The notes under the pieces: model-generated | The model's database searches: none | What the model saw: the letters and a program-made list of their open reading frames with translations, nothing else | What the model was told of the DNA's origin: nothing | Source: Pseudomonas sp. UMAB-08 | GTDB lineage: Bacteria > Pseudomonadota > Gammaproteobacteria > Pseudomonadales > Pseudomonadaceae | Direction: 5' to 3' | Assembly (NCBI RefSeq): GCF_900095225.1 | Contig: NZ_LT607417.1 | Location: 107,540-171,539, forward strand | DNA length: 64,000 bases | Shown here: positions 56,410-64,000 of the stretch, piece after piece | Layout: each line of letters opens with the position of its first letter | How positions within the stretch are numbered: the first letter of the stretch is position 1 | Made by a program: the position numbers and the translations under genes

Positions 56410-56439
56410 TTTATAACAAGGGCTCTAAAAAGCTGTCAA
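56410..56439 (-). promoter_or_regulatory. hupB promoter
   Basis: On the minus strand TTGACA (56439-56434) and TATAAA (56415-56410) are separated by 18 bases, a near-consensus sigma-70 promoter about 100 bases before hupB. The -10 lies in the loop between AGAGCC (56402-56407) and GGCTCT (56421-56426), a weak terminator-like hairpin at the end of lon. Confidence 0.75.
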
Positions 56440-56454
56440 GGAAGGCCATTCAGG

Positions 56455-58851
56455 CTAATGCGTGCTGATTCTCTCCTTAGAGTCAGTCTCGCGCTTTTCG
56501 TCCTTTGCAACCATCTCCGGGGCCACATCCGGCAAGGGCTCCGGCGCGTATTGCAGCGCAATTTGCAGGACCTCGTCAATCCATTTAACCGGTTTAATCT
56601 GCAGGTCCCGTTTGATATTGTCCGGAATTTCTTTCAAATCCCGTACGTTTTCCTCGGGAATGATCACCGTTTTGATTCCGCCACGGTGTGCCGCAAGCAG
56701 TTTTTCCTTCAAACCGCCGATGGCCAGAACCTGCCCCCGCAGGGTGATTTCACCGGTCATTGCCACGTCGGCACGGACCGGGATCTGTGTCAGCGCTGAA
56801 ACAAGGGCCGTGCACATGCCTACGCCAGCGCTAGGGCCGTCTTTCGGGGTAGCCCCTTCTGGCATATGGATATGAACGTCACGCTTCTCATGGAAGTCCA
56901 CGGGGATTCCCAGGCTTTTCGCACGACTGCGCACAACGGTCAGGGCAGCCGTGATGGATTCGACCATCACATCACCCAGCGAACCGGTCTTGATCAACTG
57001 ACCTTTGCCGGGCACTACGGCCGCTTCGATGGTCAACAATTCGCCGCCCACCGACGTCCACGCCAAGCCTGTCACCTGTCCGATTTGATCCTGTTGCTCG
57101 GCCAAACCGTAGCTGAATTTGCGCACACCCAGGAAATGCTCAAGCATTTCCGCGGTAACACGGACCTGGAAGCGTTTTTCCAGCGAGTGTTCCTTGACCG
57201 CCTTGCGGCAGATCTTGGCGATTTGCCGCTCCAGGCTCCGCACGCCGGCTTCACGGGTGTAGTAGCGGACGATGTCGCGAATCGCTTCCTCGTCTATCTC
57301 AACCTCGCCTTTCTTCAAGCCGTTGGCCTGAATCTGTTTTGGCGACAGGTATTTGACCGCGATGTTGATTTTTTCGTCTTCGGTATAGCCAGGCAGACGG
57401 ATGACTTCCATCCGGTCCAGCAATGCCGCAGGAATGTTCATCGAGTTCGCGGTGCACAGGAACATCACGTCGGAAAGGTCGTAATCGACTTCCAGGTAAT
57501 GGTCGTTAAAGTTGTGGTTCTGCTCAGGGTCGAGCACTTCCAGCAATGCAGAAGCCGGATCGCCACGCATATCGCTGCCCATTTTGTCGATTTCATCGAG
57601 CAGGAACAGCGGGTTGCGCACGCCCACTTTTGTCATCTTTTGTATCAATCTTCCCGGCATGGAACCGATATATGTCCGGCGATGACCACGAATTTCCGCT
57701 TCATCACGCACACCACCGAGGGCCATGCGCACGAACTTGCGGTTAGTCGCATTGGCAATCGACTCTGCGAGAGACGTTTTACCCACACCCGGCGGACCTA
57801 CCAGGCACAAAACCGGACCGCGAATTTTCTTCACGCGTTTTTGCACGGCGAGGTATTCAAGGATGCGTTCCTTGACCTCATCCAGCCCATAGTGGTCGGC
57901 GTCAAGAATGTCTTCAGCGCGAGCCAGGTCCAGACGCACCTTGCTCTGAGCCTTCCACGGCACTTGCACCAACCAGTCGATGTAGGTACGCACCACGGTC
58001 GCTTCAGCCGACATCGGCGACATTTGCTTGAGCTTGTTCAGCTCAGCCAGCGCTTTGGTCAAGGCGTCCTTAGGCAAGCCGGCAGCGTCGATGCGCTTTT
58101 TCAGCTCTTCGATTTCATTGTGACCTTCGTCACTGTCGCCCAGCTCTTTCTGAATGGCCTTCATCTGCTCATTCAGGTAGTACTCGCGCTGGCTGCGCTC
58201 CATCTGCTTTTTGACGCGGCCGCGAATGCGCTTCTCGACCTGCAACAGATCAATTTCAGCATCCAGCAAAGCCAGTACGTGCTCTACCCGTGCAGGCAGA
58301 TCGACGATTTCGAGAATGGCCTGCTTCTGCTCGATTTTCAGCGCCATGTGCGCGGCCATGGTATCGACCAGGCGGCCCGGCTCATCAATGCTATTGAGGG
58401 ATGACAAGACTTCAGCCGGGACTTTTTTGCCCAGCTGCACATACTGTTCGAACTGGGCCAGCAAGCTGCGCACGAACACTTCAGATTCGCGGTCAGGTGC
58501 ATCGACCTCGTCGATCAACGTCACTTCAGCGCGGCAATGGCCATCGACCTCAATGAAGCGTTCGACGGTGCCACGCTGCTCGCCTTCGACCAACACCTTA
58601 ACGGTGCCATCAGGCAACTTGAGCAGCTGCAATACGGTTGCAACGGTGCCGACGCTATAAAGCGCCTCTTCACCTGGATCGTCGTCTGCAGGATTTCTTT
58701 GCGCGAGCAAAAGAATCTGCTTATCCCCCGTCATCGCGGCCTCGAGGGCTTCGATAGATTTCTCGCGCCCCACAAACAGCGGGATAACCATGTGCGGATA
58801 AACCACGACATCGCGCAATGGCAAGAGAGGCAATTCTATGGTGGTCTTCAT
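56455..58851 (-). CDS. lon: ATP-dependent protease Lon
   Basis: A 798-residue protease of the AAA+ class that degrades misfolded and regulatory proteins. It has the N-terminal substrate domain (LPLLPLRDVVVYPHMVIPLF), an AAA+ module with Walker A GPPGVGKTSLAE near residue 356, and the C-terminal serine-lysine protease with catalytic Ser in KDGPSAGVGM near 679. The start at 58851 gives the standard length. A heat-shock-type promoter is visible upstream. Confidence 0.96.
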   Translation of the reverse strand: MKTTIELPLLPLRDVVVYPHMVIPLFVGREKSIEALEAAMTGDKQILLLAQRNPADDDPGEEALYSVGTVATVLQLLKLPDGTVKVLVEGEQRGTVERFIEVDGHCRAEVTLIDEVDAPDRESEVFVRSLLAQFEQYVQLGKKVPAEVLSSLNSIDEPGRLVDTMAAHMALKIEQKQAILEIVDLPARVEHVLALLDAEIDLLQVEKRIRGRVKKQMERSQREYYLNEQMKAIQKELGDSDEGHNEIEELKKRIDAAGLPKDALTKALAELNKLKQMSPMSAEATVVRTYIDWLVQVPWKAQSKVRLDLARAEDILDADHYGLDEVKERILEYLAVQKRVKKIRGPVLCLVGPPGVGKTSLAESIANATNRKFVRMALGGVRDEAEIRGHRRTYIGSMPGRLIQKMTKVGVRNPLFLLDEIDKMGSDMRGDPASALLEVLDPEQNHNFNDHYLEVDYDLSDVMFLCTANSMNIPAALLDRMEVIRLPGYTEDEKINIAVKYLSPKQIQANGLKKGEVEIDEEAIRDIVRYYTREAGVRSLERQIAKICRKAVKEHSLEKRFQVRVTAEMLEHFLGVRKFSYGLAEQQDQIGQVTGLAWTSVGGELLTIEAAVVPGKGQLIKTGSLGDVMVESITAALTVVRSRAKSLGIPVDFHEKRDVHIHMPEGATPKDGPSAGVGMCTALVSALTQIPVRADVAMTGEITLRGQVLAIGGLKEKLLAAHRGGIKTVIIPEENVRDLKEIPDNIKRDLQIKPVKWIDEVLQIALQYAPEPLPDVAPEMVAKDEKRETDSKERISTH

Positions 58852-58908
58852 GATTTCGCCTCTACGGCGGCCATAAGGCCGGAACATATGGAAGTTAGCT
58901 TGAAGTCA

Positions 58909-58937
58909 AGATGGGGGTAGCGTCTTAAAAAAACAAG
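58909..58937 (-). promoter_or_regulatory. Sigma-32 (heat-shock) type promoter of lon
   Basis: On the minus strand CTTGTTT, 14 bases, then CCCCATCT closely match the RpoH consensus CTTGAAA-N11-16-CCCCATNT. It lies 58 bases before the lon start codon, fitting the known heat-shock control of lon. Confidence 0.75.
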
Positions 58938-58955
58938 CTCTGACGCAGGAAAAGC

Positions 58956-58975
58956 AAAAGGGGCCCGAAGGCCCC
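58956..58975 (-). terminator. Terminator after clpX
   Basis: Stem GGGGCC / GGCCCC with loop CGAA; on the minus strand TTTT and a second T-rich stretch follow. It lies 33 bases after the clpX stop and separates clpX from lon. Confidence 0.8.
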
Positions 58976-59007
58976 CTCTTTATTACCTGTCAACGCAGCA
59001 GTTTCGC

Positions 59008-60291
59008 TTACGCGTCTGGGGCAGCCTTGGCAACCGGCTCGCTGTTTTCATAAATCAACAACGGCTTGGACGTGCCCTCGATGACGCTCTCATCGATCAC
59101 CACCTTGCTCACCTCGGACTGCGAGGGGATCTCGTACATGGTGTCGAGCAGAACACCTTCGAGAATGGAACGCAGACCGCGAGCGCCTGTTTTGCGCTCA
59201 AGTGCGCGCTTGGCGATCGACTTCAGTGCGTCAGCACGGAACTCGAGTTCCACACCTTCCATTTCGAACAGTTTTGCATACTGCTTGGTCAACGCGTTTT
59301 TCGGCTCGGTGAGAATCTGCATCAGAGCAGCCTCATCCAATTCGTCCAACGTCGCCAGAACCGGCAGACGGCCCACGAACTCTGGGATCAGACCGAACTT
59401 GACCAGATCGTCAGGCTCAACCTCACGCAGCGATTCGCCAACCTTCTTGCCTTCTTCCTTGCTGCGTACTTCGGCATTGAAGCCGATGCCGCCGCGAGTG
59501 GAACGGCTCTGAATAACCTTTTCGAGGCCCGAGAAAGCGCCACCGCAGATAAACAGGATGTTACGTGTGTCCACCTGCAGGAATTCCTGCTGTGGATGCT
59601 TGCGACCCCCTTGAGGAGGAACGGAAGCCACGGTGCCTTCAATCAGCTTCAGCAAGGCTTGCTGCACGCCCTCGCCGGAAACATCGCGAGTAATCGAAGG
59701 GTTGTCGGATTTGCGCGAAATCTTGTCGATTTCATCGATGTAGACAATGCCCATCTGGGCTTTTTCTACGTCGTAGTCACATTTCTGCAACAGCTTCTGA
59801 ATGATGTTTTCCACGTCCTCACCCACATAACCAGCTTCGGTCAGGGTGGTGGCGTCAGCGATGGTGAACGGCACATTGAGCAAACGAGCCAATGTTTCAG
59901 CGAGCAGCGTCTTGCCGGAGCCGGTTGGGCCGATCAGCAGGATGTTGCTTTTACCGAGTTCAACATCATCATTCTTCTTGTCGCGCTGGTTCAAACGCTT
60001 GTAGTGGTTGTACACCGCTACTGCCAGAACCTTTTTTGCACGTTCTTGACCAATCACATACTGATCAAGGATGCCGCTGATTTCTTTAGGCGATGGTAAT
60101 TTATGCGCGCTGCTTTCGGCCTGGGCTTCTTGCACCTCCTCACGGATGATGTCGTTGCACAGGTCGACGCACTCGTCGCAGATAAAAACCGAGGGGCCGG
60201 CAATCAATTTGCGCACTTCATGCTGGCTTTTGCCACAGAAGGAGCAATAGAGCAATTTGCCGTTGTCCTCGCCGTTGCGGGTGTCAGTCAT
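59008..60291 (-). CDS. clpX: ClpX ATPase subunit of ClpXP
   Basis: A 427-residue AAA+ unfoldase that recognises tagged proteins and feeds them to ClpP. The N-terminal zinc domain has the cysteines CSFCGKS and CDECVDLC (residues 16-45). Walker A is GPTGSGKT near 120, Walker B VYIDEIDK, and the IGF-type ClpP-binding loop is IGFNAEV. The length matches the family. clpP lies upstream on the same strand, 105 bases away. Confidence 0.97.
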   Translation of the reverse strand: MTDTRNGEDNGKLLYCSFCGKSQHEVRKLIAGPSVFICDECVDLCNDIIREEVQEAQAESSAHKLPSPKEISGILDQYVIGQERAKKVLAVAVYNHYKRLNQRDKKNDDVELGKSNILLIGPTGSGKTLLAETLARLLNVPFTIADATTLTEAGYVGEDVENIIQKLLQKCDYDVEKAQMGIVYIDEIDKISRKSDNPSITRDVSGEGVQQALLKLIEGTVASVPPQGGRKHPQQEFLQVDTRNILFICGGAFSGLEKVIQSRSTRGGIGFNAEVRSKEEGKKVGESLREVEPDDLVKFGLIPEFVGRLPVLATLDELDEAALMQILTEPKNALTKQYAKLFEMEGVELEFRADALKSIAKRALERKTGARGLRSILEGVLLDTMYEIPSQSEVSKVVIDESVIEGTSKPLLIYENSEPVAKAAPDA

Positions 60292-60396
60292 TCGATCGAT
60301 CCAATCCGGTAGGCTTGCAACACAAGATGAAGGCTATTGCGGGCTTTTTCAAGTCCGCAGGTGGCCAGTTGTTCCAACCACCTACGATTGAGCTGC

Positions 60397-61038
60397 TTAG
60401 CGAGCCATTTGACGCTGAGTAAGAACCTGATCGATCAAACCATATTCAGCAGCGCGCCCGGCGCCCATGAAGTTATCCCGATTGGTGTCTTGCTCGATGG
60501 TCTCAATCGTTTGCCCGGTGTGGTGTGCGAGAATTTCATTCAAGCGAGCACGAATGGACAGGATTTCCTTGGCATGGATATCAATATCCGATGCCTGCCC
60601 CTGGAAACCGCCCAGTGGCTGGTGAATCATCATTCGCGAGTTTGGCAGGCAGTAACGCTTTTTAGCGGCGCCGCCAGCCAGCAGGAAAGCACCCATGCTG
60701 CAGGCCTGACCGATGCAAATGGTCGACACGTCTGGCTTGATGAACTGCATGGTGTCGTAGATCGACATGCCCGCAGTCACCGAACCGCCTGGTGAGTTGA
60801 TGTAGAGATGGATGTCCTTGTCCGGGTTTTCGGCTTCAAGGAACAACAGCTGCGCCGCAATCAGGTTGGCCATGTAGTCTTCTACCGGACCTACCAGAAA
60901 GATCACCCGCTCCTTGAGGAGGCGCGAGTAGATGTCATAGGCGCGTTCGCCACGGGCGGACTGCTCGATAACCATCGGGACCAGGCCGCCAGCGGCCTGG
61001 ATGTCAGAGTTCTGCTGAATATAAGAATTGCGGGACAT
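60397..61038 (-). CDS. clpP: ATP-dependent Clp protease proteolytic subunit
   Basis: A 213-residue serine protease that forms the double-heptamer chamber. The catalytic Ser is in [11 protein letters not shown] and the His in [10 protein letters not shown]; the N-terminal region [15 protein letters not shown] is typical. The start is uncertain: ATG at 61038 (MSRNSYIQQ) is the family's usual start, while ATG at 61047 is nearer GGGAG. It is followed by clpX and preceded by tig, the usual order. Confidence 0.95.
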   Translation of the reverse strand: MSRNSYIQQNSDIQAAGGLVPMVIEQSARGERAYDIYSRLLKERVIFLVGPVEDYMANLIAAQLLFLEAENPDKDIHLYINSPGGSVTAGMSIYDTMQFIKPDVSTICIGQACSMGAFLLAGGAAKKRYCLPNSRMMIHQPLGGFQGQASDIDIHAKEILSIRARLNEILAHHTGQTIETIEQDTNRDNFMGAGRAAEYGLIDQVLTQRQMAR

Positions 61039-61077
61039 GTCTCGCATTCACTCCCAAATAGTCATTTCTTGAATACA

Positions 61078-61105
61078 CATAAGCCAGCACGAAGGCTGGC
61101 TTATG
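61078..61105. repeat. Hairpin between tig and clpP
   Basis: Perfect 11-bp arms CATAAGCCAGC and GCTGGCTTATG with a six-base loop, 23 bases after the tig stop. No T run follows on the minus strand, so it may weaken rather than stop transcription into clpP, or protect the tig mRNA end. Confidence 0.65.
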
Positions 61106-61128
61106 GGTGTTTTCGAACGAGAGAAAAA

Positions 61129-62439
61129 TCAGTCGGCTTGTGGAGCTTCTACCGGCTTGACTGCTTCTTCGTAAGAGACCGATTTGTCGGTCACGCTAGC
61201 TTTCTGCAAAACAGTATCCACAACTTGTTCTTCCAGCACAACCGAACGCACTTCGTTCAGCTGCTGGTCGTTCTTGTAGTACCAGGACACGACCTGCTCA
61301 GGCTCTTGGTAAGCCGATGCCATTTCCTGAATCATCTCGCGAACACGAGCGTCATCAGGCTTGAGATCGAACTGCTTGACCACTTCAGCAACGATCAGGC
61401 CCAGCTCTACACGGCGCTTGGCTTGTTCTTCGAACAGCTCGGCTGGCAGTTGATCCGGCTTGATGTTGCCGCCGAACTGCTGAACAGCCTGCACGCGCAG
61501 ACGGTTCACTTCGTTTTCGAGCAGTGCTTTAGGCACTTCGATCGGATTGGAGGCCAGCAAGCCGTCCATCACCTGGTTCTTGACCTTGGACTTGATCGCC
61601 TGACGCAGCTCACGGTCCATGTTCTTGCGAACTTCGGTACGGAAACCGTCGATGCCTGTTTCCTTGATGCCGAACTGAGTGAAGAACTCTTCGTTCAGCT
61701 CAGGCAATTTAGGCTCGGAAACAGTGTTGACCGTCACGGTGAACTCGGCGGCTTTATTGGCCAGCTCCAGGTTCTGGTAGTTTTCCGGGAAGGTCAGGTT
61801 CAGAACACGCTCTTCGCCGGCTTTAGCGCCAACCAGACCGTCTTCGAAGCCAGGGATCATACGACCGGAACCCAGCACCAGCTGAGTACCTTTGGCAGAG
61901 CCGCCAGCAAACACTTCGCCATCAACCTTGCCAACGAAATCGATGTTCAGTTGATCTTCGTTCTGAGCAGCACGCTCAGTGACTTCGAAACGAACATTTT
62001 GCTTGCGCAGGATTTCCAGCATTTTGTCCAGATCGGCGTCAGCCACGTCTGCACTCAGACGCTCGACAGCGATGGACTCGAAGCCTGCAACCGTGAATTC
62101 CGGGAATACTTCGAAAGTAGCCACGTATTCCAGGTCTTTACCTTTTTCAAAGGTTTTTGGCTCTACAGAAGGTGCGCCAGCTGGATTGAGTTTCTGCTCA
62201 ACCACTGCTTCGTAAAACGTTGCCTGAATCAGATCGCCCAGTGCTTCCTGACGAGCGCCGTCTTCATAACGCTGACGGATCACGCTCATAGGCACTTTGC
62301 CAGGACGGAAGCCCGGGATCTTAGCTTTACGGGCAGTCTGCTGCAGACGCTTGTTGACTTCAGTCTCGATGCGTTCGGCAGGCACGCCAATGGTCATGCG
62401 GCGCTCAAGAGCGGAAGTATTTTCAACAGAAACTTGCAT
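61129..62439 (-). CDS. tig: Trigger factor, ribosome-bound chaperone
   Basis: A 436-residue chaperone and prolyl isomerase that receives nascent chains. The ribosome-binding signature [16 protein letters not shown] is near residue 44, the FKBP-like domain spans about 150-245 ([20 protein letters not shown]), and the C-terminal helical arms form the chaperone cradle. The frame is open to 62502; the ATG at 62439 with GAGGAATATCC upstream starts [10 protein letters not shown], the usual N-terminus. Confidence 0.96.
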   Translation of the reverse strand: MQVSVENTSALERRMTIGVPAERIETEVNKRLQQTARKAKIPGFRPGKVPMSVIRQRYEDGARQEALGDLIQATFYEAVVEQKLNPAGAPSVEPKTFEKGKDLEYVATFEVFPEFTVAGFESIAVERLSADVADADLDKMLEILRKQNVRFEVTERAAQNEDQLNIDFVGKVDGEVFAGGSAKGTQLVLGSGRMIPGFEDGLVGAKAGEERVLNLTFPENYQNLELANKAAEFTVTVNTVSEPKLPELNEEFFTQFGIKETGIDGFRTEVRKNMDRELRQAIKSKVKNQVMDGLLASNPIEVPKALLENEVNRLRVQAVQQFGGNIKPDQLPAELFEEQAKRRVELGLIVAEVVKQFDLKPDDARVREMIQEMASAYQEPEQVVSWYYKNDQQLNEVRSVVLEEQVVDTVLQKASVTDKSVSYEEAVKPVEAPQAD

Positions 62440-62500
62440 GGATATTCCTCGTTGCACAGACGTTAGCCGGCCGTTTCCGACCCCAGAATCAAGGGCATGC

Positions 62501-62529
62501 ATTCTAGTGGGTCAAACTCAAGAAGTCAC
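62501..62529 (-). promoter_or_regulatory. Probable tig promoter
   Basis: On the minus strand GTGACT (62529-62524), 17 bases, then TAGAAT (62506-62501) form a reasonable sigma-70 promoter 62 bases before tig. The rest of the gap to 62830 holds only a terminator; short open frames there look like chance. Confidence 0.5.
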
Positions 62530-62764
62530 CCCACTGAAAAGGGTAAGTAAGCAGCATGAATTCAAGCAGCCGGCAGGGGGGCGACGACGCCCATTGCGAA
62601 CGATTGACGCAAGGCAGCAAGCGACGCGTCTGGCACACCCTATATAAGGAACCCCTGGTGCGCAGCCTGCCCTTTATATCAACCAAAAAACCGCCGAACG
62701 CCAGTAAAAACGGACGAAGCGGGTGGTCGCGCCGGGCGAAATTTTCAATATTCCGAAACAAAAA

Positions 62765-62785
62765 AAAGCCGCACTAGGCGGCTTT
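62765..62785. terminator. Terminator after the tRNA cluster
   Basis: AAAGCCGC and GCGGCTTT form a perfect 8-bp stem with loop ACTAG's first bases; a long A run on one side gives T residues on the minus strand, ending the tRNA-Arg/His/Leu transcript. Confidence 0.75.
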
Positions 62786-62830
62786 CTGTTGCTTTATGAA
62801 TGCCGCGGGCATTTCACAAAGCTTGTATCT

Positions 62831-62915
62831 TGGTGCGGACGGAGAGACTCGAACTCTCACACCTTTCGGCGCTGGAACCTAAATCCAGTGTGTCTACCAA
62901 TTCCACCACGTCCGC
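62831..62915 (-). tRNA. tRNA-Leu (TAG)
   Basis: Class-II tRNA with a long variable arm on the minus strand. Acceptor GCGGACG pairs with CGTCCGC; anticodon loop ATTTAGG gives anticodon TAG; T-arm AGTTCGAGTCT; CCA is encoded. It follows tRNA-His and tRNA-Arg in one transcript. Confidence 0.96.
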
Positions 62916-62971
62916 GCTTCAAGCCTTTAAAGCAAAGGCGCCTGATTTTTAAGTCAGGCGCCTTTCGAATA

Positions 62972-63048
62972 TGGGGTGGACGAAGGGGATCGAACCCTCG
63001 ACAACGGGAGTCACAATCCCGTGCTCTACCAACTGAGCTACGCCCACC
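62972..63048 (-). tRNA. tRNA-His (GTG)
   Basis: Minus-strand tRNA with the extra G-1 opposite C73 that marks tRNA-His. Acceptor GTGGGCG pairs with CGTCCAC, anticodon loop ATTGTGA gives GTG, and CCA is encoded. Confidence 0.96.
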
Positions 63049-63096
63049 ATATAGCGTGTGACCGATGTAACATTACTTGTGCCAAAGTTGCCTAAA

Positions 63097-63173
63097 TGGC
63101 GCACCCGGCAGGACTCGAACCTGCGACCATCCGCTTAGAAGGCGGATGCTCTATCCAACTGAGCTACGGGCGC
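63097..63173 (-). tRNA. tRNA-Arg (TCT)
   Basis: Minus-strand cloverleaf: acceptor GCGCCCG pairs with CGGGTGC (one G-T pair), anticodon loop CTTCTAA gives TCT, T-arm GGTTCGAGTCC, CCA encoded. It is the first tRNA of the cluster and reads AGA codons, rare in this genome. Confidence 0.96.
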
Positions 63174-63292
63174 TTATTTAATCTGTATTCATTAACCGAT
63201 TACAAATTAAGAGCTTCAGTCACGCTGAGCCAATCTACAACTCTGCCCGACCTTCTTAACCAGTGCTAGGCTGTGCCCGACAAGTGCGACGA

Positions 63293-63321
63293 ATCTTATA
63301 GACGAGCCCCGAGGTCGTCAA
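63293..63321 (-). promoter_or_regulatory. Promoter of the tRNA cluster
   Basis: On the minus strand TTGACG (63321-63316), 17 bases, then TAAGAT (63298-63293), overlapping the alternative TATAAG. It lies about 120 bases before tRNA-Arg. A short dyad GACGA/TCGTC covers the spacer. Confidence 0.6.
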
Positions 63322-63453
63322 CTCTTTTTCGAAAAAAATTCAGTTAGATAAAGGAGTTAGAGGAATATACAGACCAAGCGCCTTTGCCCTCGCGCCACGG
63401 CATGCGAGAATGCGCGCTCTTTTTCAATCCCTTTCGATGGTTAATCACGCGTC

Positions 63454-64000
63454 ATGACAGCAAAACTAATCGACGGTAAAGCGATCGCAGCCGGCCTGCG
63501 CCAGCAGATCGCTAAACGTGTCACCGAGCGTCGCGAACAGGGCCTGCGGACACCGGGCCTCGCGGTGATTCTGGTTGGCAACGACCCCGCGTCCCAGGTT
63601 TATGTCTCGCACAAGCGTAAAGACTGTGAAGAAGTCGGCTTCAACTCCAAAGCCTATGACTTGCCTACCGACACCTCGCAGGATGAGCTGACCGACCTGA
63701 TCGATCGCCTCAACGACGATCCGAATATCGACGGCATCCTGGTGCAACTGCCACTGCCCGCGCATCTGGATGCCTCAAAACTGCTGGAGCGCATTCGCCC
63801 GGACAAAGACGTGGATGGCTTCCATCCTTATAACGTCGGTCGGCTGGCGCAACGCATCCCCCTGCTGCGCCCCTGCACCCCCAAGGGCATCATGGCCTTG
63901 CTGGAAAGCACTGGTGTCGATCTTTACGGGATGGACGCAGTCATCGTCGGCGCCAGCAATATCGTCGGCCGCCCGATGGCGATGGAACTGTTGCTCGCGG
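63454..64000 (+). CDS. folD: Methylenetetrahydrofolate dehydrogenase/cyclohydrolase FolD (cut by window edge)
   Basis: The first 182 codons of a bifunctional folate enzyme that interconverts methylene-, methenyl- and formyl-tetrahydrofolate with NADP. It starts [20 protein letters not shown]. Catalytic segments are [13 protein letters not shown] (Tyr and Lys of the active site), GILVQLPLP and KDVDGFHP; the Rossmann loop [14 protein letters not shown] appears at the end. The stop lies beyond base 64000. It is divergent from the tRNA cluster. Confidence 0.96.
   Translation, partial: MTAKLIDGKAIAAGLRQQIAKRVTERREQGLRTPGLAVILVGNDPASQVYVSHKRKDCEEVGFNSKAYDLPTDTSQDELTDLIDRLNDDPNIDGILVQLPLPAHLDASKLLERIRPDKDVDGFHPYNVGRLAQRIPLLRPCTPKGIMALLESTGVDLYGMDAVIVGASNIVGRPMAMELLLA

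Noticed and set aside
56866..58404. 512-codon plus-strand open frame
   Set aside because: Antisense shadow of lon.
60808..62466. 552-codon plus-strand open frame
   Set aside because: Antisense shadow of tig and clpP, which are unmistakable.
62504..62761. 85-codon minus-strand frame upstream of tig
   Set aside because: Overlaps the likely tig promoter and has no family resemblance; probably chance.
1..64000. CRISPR arrays, integrases, transposases and prophage genes
   Set aside because: No regular repeat-spacer arrays and no transposase or integrase frames were seen, including around the actin region.

Overview
The window is chromosomal DNA of a fluorescent-type Pseudomonas. The right half carries a block in the order usual for this genus: dnaQ/rnhA/methyltransferase opposite gloB/mltD, a Yej-type peptide transporter, fabI, ppiD, tRNA-Asp, hupB, lon, clpX, clpP, tig, three tRNAs and folD. 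Genes are GC-rich and densely packed, with ATGA stop/start overlaps and REP-type repeats. All functional calls come from reading translations and motifs by eye. No search was run.

Layout. 1-4471: start of a TonB-dependent siderophore receptor with a Fur box, then a CitMHS transporter and two AtuA-type proteins opposite a LysR regulator. 4531-8990: a Fur-box-preceded efeU-efeO-efeB iron operon with an extra cupredoxin-less EfeM-like protein, closed by a REP hairpin. 9267-13570: a periplasmic protein, a b-type cytochrome and a Tat-exported molybdoprotein, divergent from a two-component system, with twin TGACA-N4-TGTCA operators between them. 13577-20773: a PL7 alginate lyase, a MarR-controlled FUSC/DUF1656/HlyD/outer-membrane-factor efflux operon and an aldo/keto reductase.

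20859-22957 is the most unusual part. An AT-rich, 370-codon, eukaryote-type actin gene with a bacterial ribosome-binding site lies directly upstream of, and on the same strand as, the broken remains of what looks like a type VI class-3 lipase effector. A perfect 18-bp palindrome sits in the actin leader and further inverted repeats mark the border with the core chromosome. By-eye comparison with beta-actin shows a shortened DNase-I loop and several changes in the phosphate loops.

23124-33688: a chemoreceptor, a CorA/ZntB transporter, an EmrAB-like efflux pair, a single-chain EgtB-EgtD ergothioneine enzyme, and a 3-hydroxyisobutyryl-CoA hydrolase-like plus acyl-CoA dehydrogenase pair. 33720-40980: a 1755-residue toxin-like protein with an HExxH/aspzincin-like C-terminus, an FMN reductase, a small unknown protein and a GNAT acetyltransferase. 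41009-64000: the conserved core listed above, where some likely promoters can be read directly (hupB, a sigma-32 type site at lon, tig, the tRNA cluster).
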